From Clostridiales bacterium (GTDB taxonomy: Bacteria > Bacillota > Clostridia > Lachnospirales > Lachnospiraceae): DNA of 64,000 nucleotides. The notes beneath the pieces are model-generated. The model did no database searches and was not told the origin of the DNA. It saw only the letters and a program-made list of their open reading frames with translations. Positions 9,709-17,424 of this stretch are shown one piece after another; positions within the stretch are counted from its first letter, which is position 1; each line of letters begins with the position of its first letter. The translations under genes were made by a program, and so were the position numbers. Where the stretch lies: the NCBI GenBank assembly GCA_020859985.1, contig JAJBVD010000027.1, forward strand, positions 15,252 through 79,251, given 5' to 3'.

Positions 9709-10063
9709 TAAATGATGATATTTCGAAAATTCGGCTGGGTTTTGTCGCTGCGTTGCTCAAAATGAAGCCTAAAGCAATCGAGGAAACCCAGCTCATACCG
9801 ACGTTTCTGTCACATACAGGCGAAGAGGGTAAGCTTTAATGAAACTACAGTACCATTCTTTCAATGAAGCAGGTATGATGTCTTTGATCATTTGCTTATA
9901 AAGTAACGCAAAGCGGCCGAATGGACAAATGAAAAAGTGGATCAGGGCATCTTGGAAAAGCTGATATCCCGCAGCAGCCTCTTCCGCTACAGCCATAAAT
10001 ATTTGTATCGTTTGCCAAAAACGAATTTGCCGAAGGATGTATGAACACCGCAGGCAAAGCAGG
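9709..10063. other. Intergenic region after the GH31 gene
   Basis: Begins with a long nested hairpin: outer arms GCTGGGTTT (9732-9740) and AAACCCAGC (about 9784-9792), with an inner TTGCT/AGCAA pairing. It lies 20 bases after the GH31 stop, so it may be that gene's terminator, although no T run follows. The rest carries a hydrophobic 106-residue minus-strand ORF (9793-10113) that overlaps the end of the next gene and that I do not accept as a gene. Confidence 0.4.
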
Positions 10064-11959
10064 TCAGGCAAATGATAAATGTCCATCTGAAGATGTTTCA
10101 TCGTAAATTTCATTCAGCACTAACTCAAGACTATTCTTCATCTGTTCCGTAGTAGGACTATATACCACATTTCTCTTCGCCACTTCATTTTCAATTATTG
10201 GTGTTAGCAATATCCTTGCAAACTTCCTACGATTTTGGCTTGCAAACATATCTTTTAGTTTTTTGCCATCTAATTCGTCCCGAAGTTTGTCCACGACTTT
10301 TTCTGCTTCCTTATTATTCAAAAGATATTCCGAAGCCATATCTGTAAACACATTTTGGATAATACCAACCATTGCTTCTGCATCGTCCTCTATAAAAGCA
10401 CTGGTCACTTTATTCGCTACAGTACCTGCTGACGCGCCACCGACAATAGACCCCAAAATGCCACCAACAACTGTTCCAATTCCAGGCAAAAGCATCGACC
10501 CTGCAGAAGCTCCGGCTATCCAGCCTCCTGTACCGCCTCCTACAGTAGCAACTGTTTCTGTCATATTCTTGAACATCTGTTTTCCTGAAATTCTTTCCCT
10601 AAAAAGATTTGCTATATCTAAAGATGATAAAACTACAATAGATACACCGGCTGTAATCGTATTCCCCCTAAGAAGCTTAGCCGCACTTTTCATGGCAGCA
10701 GCGCCATATATTGGCTTGGTTCCGGAACGAAACGCATTAATCAACACTGCTGAAGCTTTCGGTCCCATCATAGTAACAATCGCTTCAGAGCTTCCAACTA
10801 ACGCGCTATTAAGACCTGCCTTGGAAAGCTGTGCTGCTATTATCGAAGTAACAAACGCTGTTCCTCCAACTTTAATGCCGGAATAAGTTGCAGTTCTCAA
10901 TGCATCGTCAAATTCCTTACCATCCCATACTTCTGTCGCCAAAGTAAGCAATGCAGTCACGCCAAAAGCTGATGTAGCTATAATAGTTCCATTTACAGCG
11001 TCATAAGTTAAAGACTCTACAGTTCCAGCTTTCGCGATATTTTTCGCCTGCGTGTAAGTAAAATGTCCTTTCCGAACAATATTCTTAGCTTCTTCCGGAT
11101 CCGTAACACCATTCACCTGACCATTACGAATTTTTTCTTCCATTGCCCTGATTGCTTCATCATATTTATCTGATGGAACTTCGATCTGCATAGGTTTTCC
11201 GTCTATAGTGTATCTAAATGCGCCTTTACCATCATCTTCGAAACATTCATTAATGCATCGTGAACCAGTCGCACAGTATTTTGATTGAATTGCTATACCA
11301 TCAACTATCCTGTCGGCTCCATTCTTTGCATTGTCATCCCCAACAATTTTCGCATCGTGCCCGGTAAATTTGTCATACAAATTATTCGCCCTTTCCGCAG
11401 CAAAACCATGCCCCTGACTCGCGTGAAACTTTTCTTCTTCATATTGATTATTTACCGTCTCAAATGTCCCAATACCAAGCCCGCCTGAAATCGCACCATT
11501 GCTTTTCTTCTTTTTATTTTTTTCAAACTTGTCATTACCTGCATTAGTGCAATCAAAACCTGCCATAATATCCAGAAATTCTTTCAATGGCTTATTATTA
11601 AGAAATGTGCTGTTGAACACTCTTTTCTCACCGTCGTACTGAATAATTTCCAAATCTCCGCCACTGCATAGTCTGGTTTCCTTTATATCATCGTACCAAA
11701 GCTTTTTAGGTTTTTCTAATGTTTCCAAATAATACATCTTGTCATCCGTAAATATATAGCCTGATTTTCCATTAGAAAAAACAGAAGTGTCATAAAAACC
11801 AATTATAGTAGTGCGATCCATGCCTAATGCAAAAGTTGTTAACGCTTTATCAATTATTTTACTGGGGATATTTCCTTTAATATAATATCCTGAGCATGTA
11901 GCTATCCTGCTAAGATATTTTTTCATAATCTCAATTTTTTTCTCATGGACTGTGCCCAT
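10064..11959 (-). CDS. Large Ter-operon protein: PH-like domain, PD-(D/E)XK-like motif, glycine zipper
   Basis: 631 residues; ATG after GGGAGG. I cannot name it. Visible parts: residues about 45-135, a small beta-rich PH-like region ('GKSGYIFTDDKMYYLE', 'KKLWYDDI'), a type often seen in bacterial membrane or stress proteins. Residues about 180-320 hold 'GHGFAAERANNLYDK' and 'GADRIVDGIAIQSKYC' (Asp216, Gln225, Lys227). The D-x8-Q-x-K spacing resembles the core of PD-(D/E)XK nucleases in their QxK variant. Residues about 325-460 are hydrophobic and Ala-rich. Residues 473-516 are a glycine zipper ('GGWIAGASAGSMLLPGIGTV'), typical of membrane-inserting segments. The tail is charged and helical. 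It is the last gene of the Ter block, 85 bases after the small membrane protein. Nuclease and membrane roles are inference; none is proven. Confidence 0.6.
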   Translation of the reverse strand: MGTVHEKKIEIMKKYLSRIATCSGYYIKGNIPSKIIDKALTTFALGMDRTTIIGFYDTSVFSNGKSGYIFTDDKMYYLETLEKPKKLWYDDIKETRLCSGGDLEIIQYDGEKRVFNSTFLNNKPLKEFLDIMAGFDCTNAGNDKFEKNKKKKSNGAISGGLGIGTFETVNNQYEEEKFHASQGHGFAAERANNLYDKFTGHDAKIVGDDNAKNGADRIVDGIAIQSKYCATGSRCINECFEDDGKGAFRYTIDGKPMQIEVPSDKYDEAIRAMEEKIRNGQVNGVTDPEEAKNIVRKGHFTYTQAKNIAKAGTVESLTYDAVNGTIIATSAFGVTALLTLATEVWDGKEFDDALRTATYSGIKVGGTAFVTSIIAAQLSKAGLNSALVGSSEAIVTMMGPKASAVLINAFRSGTKPIYGAAAMKSAAKLLRGNTITAGVSIVVLSSLDIANLFRERISGKQMFKNMTETVATVGGGTGGWIAGASAGSMLLPGIGTVVGGILGSIVGGASAGTVANKVTSAFIEDDAEAMVGIIQNVFTDMASEYLLNNKEAEKVVDKLRDELDGKKLKDMFASQNRRKFARILLTPIIENEVAKRNVVYSPTTEQMKNSLELVLNEIYDETSSDGHLSFA

Positions 11960-12044
11960 AAAAGCCTCCCGAATTATTATTATCTCTTCAAAATCAGAAA
12001 AAAAAACGGTCAGTATTTTAAATATAAGCGCATTGGACTAATTG

Positions 12045-12272
12045 TTATTTTTCATTTGTAAAAAGTCTATACACAAGGCCAGGTATGAACATTACTCCAA
12101 TAAGTATCAGAGCAACACCGAAAACCAAAGAATCATTTCCTTCAATAATCCAAAAATGTGGGCGAAAACAACATAAAACGATACCCGCTGCCATAAAAAC
12201 AAGTATTATCAATGCTAACACCAGTTCGTCTTTCTTAGTAGACCTGTCATTCTTTAATAAACTAAATCTCAT
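12045..12272 (-). CDS. Small two-helix membrane protein of the Ter block
   Basis: 75 residues with a short basic start (MRFSLLKNDRSTKKDE) and two membrane segments: 'LVLALIILVFMAAGIVLCCF' and 'LVFGVALILIGVMFIPGLVY'. AAAGGTGG lies upstream of the ATG. It sits between the StiP-like gene and the large glycine-zipper protein, same strand. Family not recognised. It could be a partner of the downstream membrane-inserting protein, but nothing in the sequence shows it. Confidence 0.65.
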   Translation of the reverse strand: MRFSLLKNDRSTKKDELVLALIILVFMAAGIVLCCFRPHFWIIEGNDSLVFGVALILIGVMFIPGLVYRLFTNEK

Positions 12273-12354
12273 ATATGTATACCACCTTTCTTTGCCTTGG
12301 TCAAATCTCTTTCATATGCAGTTTTACTCTATATAAGCTTCAAAATTCCAAATC

Positions 12355-13419
12355 TCACATATCGGCGAGTTGACGAATAATACCAACCGTCTTATAATTC
12401 CCCAAATCGAGCTCGCTGATTTCCACACAAACCTTCTTTTCTGAGGCCAATTGAATAATATGATCCAGTTCAGGTGAGTTCTGATAACGCTTGTTTATCA
12501 GTATTTTCCATGGTATTCTACGTAACAAAACCCTTGTTGTCTCTCCAATTCCCGGCTTTATATAATTGATATCTCCTATATCGTATCTTTCAGCTATCTT
12601 ACTGACGACTTTTATACCGGAAACTGTTTTCCAATCATATGAAGTTTTCTCTTTACAATTTTTATTTGAAAAAAAACGTTCAATCTGTTCAATAAATCCC
12701 CTTGAAAGATCCTCATTTTCCAATTCTTCATAATAAACAGCGCCATGGAAATCATCAGGTGAAATAATATCTCCGCGCAGAAAAGTACGGCTAATCAATC
12801 CGGTAACAACTGCATTCAAACAGGAACTGGGGATTAAAATATCTTCTCGCGTTCCATATCGCTCCGTAATATTTGCCGGGTCAGACACCACCGCAAGACA
12901 CGGATCAACATCAGGATATCTCTTTAATTCTTTGAAAAGTTCTCTGGTAATTGCGCCCTTTCCGATCCATCCGTCCAGGAATTGAATTTCGTTTGCTTCA
13001 TGCCTGTTAAGAATATATTTTATAGCATTATGGTCAATTCCTTTTCCACGAATAATTGAAATAGAGTAATGTGTCACTCGGCATTCTCTGAATTTTTCCA
13101 GATAATGTTTTACTAAAATTCCAATCGGTAAACCAGCTCTGGCCAATGAAACCAGTACAATTTTCTTACCTTTATTTATATAAATCTTTTCAGCCATATT
13201 AGAAATTGCTTTCGCTGTAGATTCCGCATATAAAGACAATGCGTTTCTATAAGCAAGCATATATTTTTCACTGGGTTTATACTCAAGAGGTATCATTTCG
13301 CTGTAATGCATACCCATTTGTATCTTTTTTTCTCGAACACTTGCTGGAAGGGGCTGAACAAGTCCGGTAATATCTTTCAGCAAAATTTCAACATCATCAG
13401 AAGAATAACTGCTTTTCAT
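12355..13419 (-). CDS. StiP-type phosphoribosyltransferase-like protein with PELOTA domain
   Basis: 354 residues. Matches the PRTase-like/'cysteine protease StiP' family found in Ter gene neighbourhoods: 'GKKIVLVSLARAGLPIGILVKHY' (about 88-110), 'HYSISIIRGKGIDHNAIKYIL' (about 135-155), 'FLDGWIGKGAITREL' (about 165-180) and 'DPANITERYGTREDILIPSSCLNAVVTGLISRT' (about 200-235), quoted here only as landmarks. The last 70 residues ('TTRVLLRRIPWKILINKR') fit the PELOTA RNA-binding domain often fused to this enzyme. Its ATG directly follows the stop of the PRTase-TRSP gene, so they are coupled. The family is predicted to take part in making a nucleoside-like metabolite; the actual reaction is unknown. 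Confidence 0.85.
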   Translation of the reverse strand: MKSSYSSDDVEILLKDITGLVQPLPASVREKKIQMGMHYSEMIPLEYKPSEKYMLAYRNALSLYAESTAKAISNMAEKIYINKGKKIVLVSLARAGLPIGILVKHYLEKFRECRVTHYSISIIRGKGIDHNAIKYILNRHEANEIQFLDGWIGKGAITRELFKELKRYPDVDPCLAVVSDPANITERYGTREDILIPSSCLNAVVTGLISRTFLRGDIISPDDFHGAVYYEELENEDLSRGFIEQIERFFSNKNCKEKTSYDWKTVSGIKVVSKIAERYDIGDINYIKPGIGETTRVLLRRIPWKILINKRYQNSPELDHIIQLASEKKVCVEISELDLGNYKTVGIIRQLADM

Positions 13420-14586
13420 TTATTCCTGGCAAACCAAACAAAAAAAATCACATTCAGTCTGCCGTAACACCTCCTTTAATCTTTCGCAGGCACAGGTTAT
13501 AGATATATGGGCATCTGTGATTACCATGACATAATCATATTTAATCAAATTATACACATATGTTATCCTTTCCGAATCATACATACTTACCGCATGACAA
13601 CGGCTGAACAAAGGGTATCCATTAATATCACTGGTTCTAATTGGACTCCTTGTCGTCGCATGAAACATAACGTTTATTTCGGGAAAATGACTATGTATTT
13701 CTTCAGCAATCTTCAAAGGTAAAAACATAAACTCTTCTGTCCCTAAAACAAGTACATTCTTCACTTTTTCAGAAAAATCAACTTTCGAGAGGACTTTCTC
13801 TATATAATTATCCACGTCATTTATTAGAGCACTTCTTTTTTGCAGGAATCTGAAATTATAGTTACTAACATTCACAGTCTCTATTTCAGGAAAAAAATGT
13901 GTCGTATAATATTCAGTAGTACTATCGGATTTTCTTGAATTTAGAAGATTATTTTTTTCGAATAAAGAATTAAATTCATCAATTCGATCTAAACCGTAGT
14001 TATTTGGCATTCTGCATACATATAAACATTCGATCCGGTATTCTCTTTCAAATTGTGAAATACGTTCATCAGTCATACTGTTCAAAATAGATATAATACT
14101 AAATTTCCCTTTAAATTCTGAGAATCTATCCTTTATTTCACCTATAAGATGAAATATTGTATTTCCAGTAGTCACTTCATCATCAACAAACAAAATCCTG
14201 TCAACATTTCCAATGATCTGCTCATATCCATTAATTATTAATGATTGTTCTGTAGCATGAGAATGATCTTCCGTAAAATTCAAATACTCCGCCATTGCAT
14301 ACTTTTCCCTTGTAGTCTGGCTACAATATTGTACTGAAGATGAATAATAGGCAATCCCATTTCCCACAGCAGTTGCTGTTTCAGCAAAAGCAATCAAAAG
14401 AATCCTATCTTCCGAATATTTTTCATCTATCATATCAGCCATATATCTGAAAAGGCATAGCGGCTTTTCTGGCGCAACAGGAATATGTTTTCCCTGTAAA
14501 GGATTTACATATAAAAATGGACGTTTATTATTATTATCTCTACAAGCAACCCGTACAAGTTCATCCATTGAATATTGATTTTTCAT
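13420..14586 (-). CDS. Phosphoribosyltransferase with C-terminal TRSP domain (Ter module)
   Basis: 388 residues. The N-terminal half is a type I phosphoribosyltransferase fold; the PRPP-binding loop is clear as 'RILFVDDEVTTGNTI' (about 150-165), with an upstream 'LLIAFAETATAVGNGIAYY' (about 62-80). The C-terminal part from about residue 265 ('KNVLVLGTEEFMFLPLKIA', 'TRSPIRTSDINGYPL') fits the TRSP domain named for its T-R-S-P motif, which is visible. In comparative genomics this fusion is a hallmark of the Ter-associated biosynthetic module. It follows the lyase by four bases and is joined to the StiP gene without a gap. Substrate base unknown. GGGGTGAT precedes the ATG. Confidence 0.88.
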   Translation of the reverse strand: MKNQYSMDELVRVACRDNNNKRPFLYVNPLQGKHIPVAPEKPLCLFRYMADMIDEKYSEDRILLIAFAETATAVGNGIAYYSSSVQYCSQTTREKYAMAEYLNFTEDHSHATEQSLIINGYEQIIGNVDRILFVDDEVTTGNTIFHLIGEIKDRFSEFKGKFSIISILNSMTDERISQFEREYRIECLYVCRMPNNYGLDRIDEFNSLFEKNNLLNSRKSDSTTEYYTTHFFPEIETVNVSNYNFRFLQKRSALINDVDNYIEKVLSKVDFSEKVKNVLVLGTEEFMFLPLKIAEEIHSHFPEINVMFHATTRSPIRTSDINGYPLFSRCHAVSMYDSERITYVYNLIKYDYVMVITDAHISITCACERLKEVLRQTECDFFCLVCQE

Positions 14587-14590
14587 ATTT

Positions 14591-15562
14591 TTAGATCACC
14601 CCATATATTTCTGCCAATATCATCACCTTTTTTGCCCACCGAGTATGAGTTTTCACTTCATTCATACGCTCTCCATTTGAGCTTTTTCCAACTAAAAGTT
14701 CCGAATCATTCCAGCTGATAATCGTCCTCGCATCTATATAATCTTTTATTGAGACTTTCAATGCTTCATTCACAATACCAATCTGCTTTGGATGAATAAC
14801 TGTCTTTCCTATAAATCCATTCAATCTATCCAATTTTAATTCACGTCTAAGCCCTGCTTCCCATTCATTATTCTCCCCGAAAAAAAATTCCCACACCGGT
14901 GCTGATATGACATACTCATTCAAAAAAAACGTCAAAATATCGCTCATAAGAAGAGCAACAGGTAAAATGTCATAAATTGTTTCATCACAATGTCTTCTTA
15001 CAGAAAAATGATTGCAAAAATCATTACCGCCAACTCTTACATTTAGCACGTAATCCCTGATAGAATCTATTTTTTCTTTCAGATAACACAGGGCAGCTTT
15101 TCTTGTTTTGTAATCTGCTATATCTTTGCTTTCCAGAATTGGCATACAATATATTTTTTTCACTGACCTTTTATTGATTTCCTCAATACAAAGATTGTAT
15201 TCGGAAGAAGTTTCAGTAGAATACTTAGGAAGCACAAATCCTGTTAAAACATCGGAATATGCCTCAGTTTTTTGATATATCCTATACATCTGTTTTGCAT
15301 TTCTTACTCGTATAAATATATACGGCATAAAAAAATCATGATTTCCCAATTGTTCTTGCAATGTGGCCAGAGTTTTTATAATCTGTTGTTCCGCAGCTTC
15401 TATCATATAATCTGCAATCGTATCTTCACAGCAAAGAGCTAATGAGAAATTATTTCCAATTTTACCTTTTATAATGTCCTGAGCTATTTTACTGTTTGTC
15501 CCTGGCGTATACAGCAACGGTCCTATTCCATATTTCAATTTCAATTCTTCATTTATTATCAA
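14591..15562 (-). CDS. HpcH/HpaI-like C-C bond lyase of the Ter module
   Basis: 323 residues, TIM-barrel citrate-lyase-beta/HpcH-HpaI aldolase-like, of the subgroup that occurs in Ter operons. Landmarks: 'LKLKYGIGPLLYTPGTNSKIAQDI' start region, 'LALCCEDTIADYMIEAAEQQ' (about 41-60), 'PYIFIRVRNAKQM' (about 80-92), 'DVLTGFVLPKYS', 'IYCMPILESKDI' and, near the end, 'GKTVIHPKQIGIVNEAL', the conserved 'HP-Q' helix of this superfamily. The start is a TTG at 15562, with GGGGAAGA upstream; no ATG fits. Seven bases separate it from the HAD gene. Predicted to form or break a C-C bond on a small acid; substrate unknown. Confidence 0.86.
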   Translation of the reverse strand: MIINEELKLKYGIGPLLYTPGTNSKIAQDIIKGKIGNNFSLALCCEDTIADYMIEAAEQQIIKTLATLQEQLGNHDFFMPYIFIRVRNAKQMYRIYQKTEAYSDVLTGFVLPKYSTETSSEYNLCIEEINKRSVKKIYCMPILESKDIADYKTRKAALCYLKEKIDSIRDYVLNVRVGGNDFCNHFSVRRHCDETIYDILPVALLMSDILTFFLNEYVISAPVWEFFFGENNEWEAGLRRELKLDRLNGFIGKTVIHPKQIGIVNEALKVSIKDYIDARTIISWNDSELLVGKSSNGERMNEVKTHTRWAKKVMILAEIYGVI

Positions 15563-15568
15563 CTTTTT

Positions 15569-16369
15569 TTATCTTCCCCGTTCTTTTATTTCATATAGCG
15601 TGTTATATATTGTATTCGAAAACATTTTTTCCGAAGCATAAACCATGTTTTTGTTCTGACATATGATTCTCAATTTTTCCAAAGCAATCCCGTAATCTAC
15701 CATATCAAACATAGAAATATCCTGAAAGCTATCACCTGCAGCAACAGTAATATTCATATCATTTAATTCCTTATACCGCTTTATGGCAAGCCCTTTATTT
15801 ATCGATTTGCATATAACATAAACCTTCCTTTCATCTGAATAGATATCTACTGAGTCCTGATTTAAAATGACACTCAGGTAATTATGTATATTCTCAACTT
15901 GCATATTCAATAAAGGGCTACTATGCGCATCTTTATCTTCTCCCTTCCCTACAACTGCATAAAGATAGAAAGGTTCTACATAGTGAATTTTTTCAACCGG
16001 AAGAAAAGCCGTCAGGATATCATATGCTTTTGCTATTTCTGGCTGCTGATATTCAGAAATAGCCATCGTCTTTTCTTTCCATTTTGAATCTTCTATCCCA
16101 TGATCCAAAAAAATTCCCCCATTGCAAACAAAAGCTCTGTCACATCCCAACTCTTTCAATAGAAAAATCCGCCGAAACTGTTCTGCTGTTCTGGACGTTA
16201 CCGGAACAATTGTAAAAAATCTATCTTCTTTCAAAAACAAATATAGAGCCTCCGGCATATAGCTTTGTTCTTTCCCATTCAATCGTTCTGCCAAAACCAT
16301 ATCAGAGCCAGTTGTTCTTCTGTGCGAATAAATCAAAGTATTATCCAGATCTGTAAAAAACACATTCAT
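15569..16369 (-). CDS. HAD-superfamily phosphatase of the Ter module
   Basis: 266 residues with the two ends of the HAD fold in place: motif I 'FFTDLDNTLIYSHRR' (nucleophile Asp about residue 7) and motif IV 'VAAGDSFQDISMFDMVDYGIAL' (about 210-230), with a C2-type cap between, as in Cof or sucrose-phosphatase-like enzymes. A conserved Lys is visible in 'NKGLAIKRYKEL'. It lies between the ATP-grasp gene and the lyase gene on the same strand with short gaps. In the Ter module this enzyme is predicted to dephosphorylate the product of the PRTase or lyase steps. CAGGAAA precedes the ATG. Confidence 0.87.
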   Translation of the reverse strand: MNVFFTDLDNTLIYSHRRTTGSDMVLAERLNGKEQSYMPEALYLFLKEDRFFTIVPVTSRTAEQFRRIFLLKELGCDRAFVCNGGIFLDHGIEDSKWKEKTMAISEYQQPEIAKAYDILTAFLPVEKIHYVEPFYLYAVVGKGEDKDAHSSPLLNMQVENIHNYLSVILNQDSVDIYSDERKVYVICKSINKGLAIKRYKELNDMNITVAAGDSFQDISMFDMVDYGIALEKLRIICQNKNMVYASEKMFSNTIYNTLYEIKERGR

Positions 16370-16395
16370 TGTTTTTCCTGTCTATCAATTTGCCA

Positions 16396-17394
16396 TCATA
16401 CAATTAGTGGAAGCTCAACATGAGAAATATATTTCTCCTCATAGTTATTTTTCCAGCCTTTACTCATTCCCAACAATTGGTTTACAGCCAGATTAGGTAA
16501 ATTTACACCGCTGGCAAGGCAGGACATATGCACGCCTCCTGACATTCTTGTATTCACCTCAAGGAAATATGGAACCCCATGTAAATATTTAAACTGTATA
16601 TTACAGGGATGATCCAGCCCAACTTTGTTATAAAAGTCTCTGCAAAATTGTAATATTTCGGGTATATATCTTATTCTTTCAACTCTTGAAAAATCTTTTA
16701 CTCTAGGAAGCATAACAATTCCATCTTCAGTTTTCAGACAATCAACACTAACTTCTTCGTCAGGCAAAAATGGCATCACCATTATCGGAGAAAATATTTC
16801 TTTCTCCGATAATGCTGCAATCACATCGTTCAGGTTCATTCTGGAATTTTGTTTCCTTTGTAATGCGGAATAGCCTTTTCTTGTGTTATCAATTAATCGA
16901 TAGCTTTTACCACCTTCGTCCTGCAGAAATTTGAAACAAACCTGTTCCCCGGATGATCTTATTTTGTCATAAGCTTTTAAAAAATCATTCAATGTGGTAA
17001 CCACATAATGTTCTGGGACAAACCCTATTCCTTTTTCTTTGAATAGTTTATATGCCTGCTCTTTATCATTCAGAACAGAAACTATTCCAAAATCATCAGC
17101 CATTACGCGGATTCCATATTCTTCAAATCGAGCCTTTTGTTTACTAATTATAAGCATCCCTCTGCGGGGCAAAAAAGCATCAATTTTATGTTCCTTACAA
17201 AATGAAAAGCAATAATCCGCATAATCTTCTTCATTCAGTATCGGTTCCGTATACCATTCATCGCAAACTGTTTTATAAACTGCATGTGCATTGTCATTGC
17301 TTCCCACAATCCAAAATTCAGATTCCGATTCTTTAATGAGATTTATGATATTATATGCCGTACTAAACCAGTGATTTAGCCAAATCTTCTTCAT
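16396..17394 (-). CDS. ATP-grasp ligase of the Ter module
   Basis: 332 residues. ATP-grasp fold: an N-terminal nucleotide-like part with 'EFWIVGSNDNAHAVYKTVCDEWYTEP', the central 'DKEQAYKLFKEKGIGFVPEHY' (about 112-132), phosphate-loop region 'VCFKFLQDEGGKSYRLID', and the metal-binding end 'PCNIQFKYLHGVPYFLEVNTRMSGG' (about 270-295), where the E-x-N-x-R pattern is typical. AAGGAGTGCAGA precedes the ATG. It follows the P-type ATPase by 30 bases. The Ter-type ATP-grasp is predicted to join an amine or acid to the nucleoside-like product; the substrate is not known. Confidence 0.87.
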   Translation of the reverse strand: MKKIWLNHWFSTAYNIINLIKESESEFWIVGSNDNAHAVYKTVCDEWYTEPILNEEDYADYCFSFCKEHKIDAFLPRRGMLIISKQKARFEEYGIRVMADDFGIVSVLNDKEQAYKLFKEKGIGFVPEHYVVTTLNDFLKAYDKIRSSGEQVCFKFLQDEGGKSYRLIDNTRKGYSALQRKQNSRMNLNDVIAALSEKEIFSPIMVMPFLPDEEVSVDCLKTEDGIVMLPRVKDFSRVERIRYIPEILQFCRDFYNKVGLDHPCNIQFKYLHGVPYFLEVNTRMSGGVHMSCLASGVNLPNLAVNQLLGMSKGWKNNYEEKYISHVELPLIV

Positions 17395-17424
17395 TCTGCA
17401 CTCCTTGCGCTCTTATATTTTCTT

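Noticed and set aside
9793-10113. Hydrophobic 106-residue minus-strand ORF
   Set aside because: Overlaps the 3' end of the 631-residue gene, no clear ribosome site, no family recognised.
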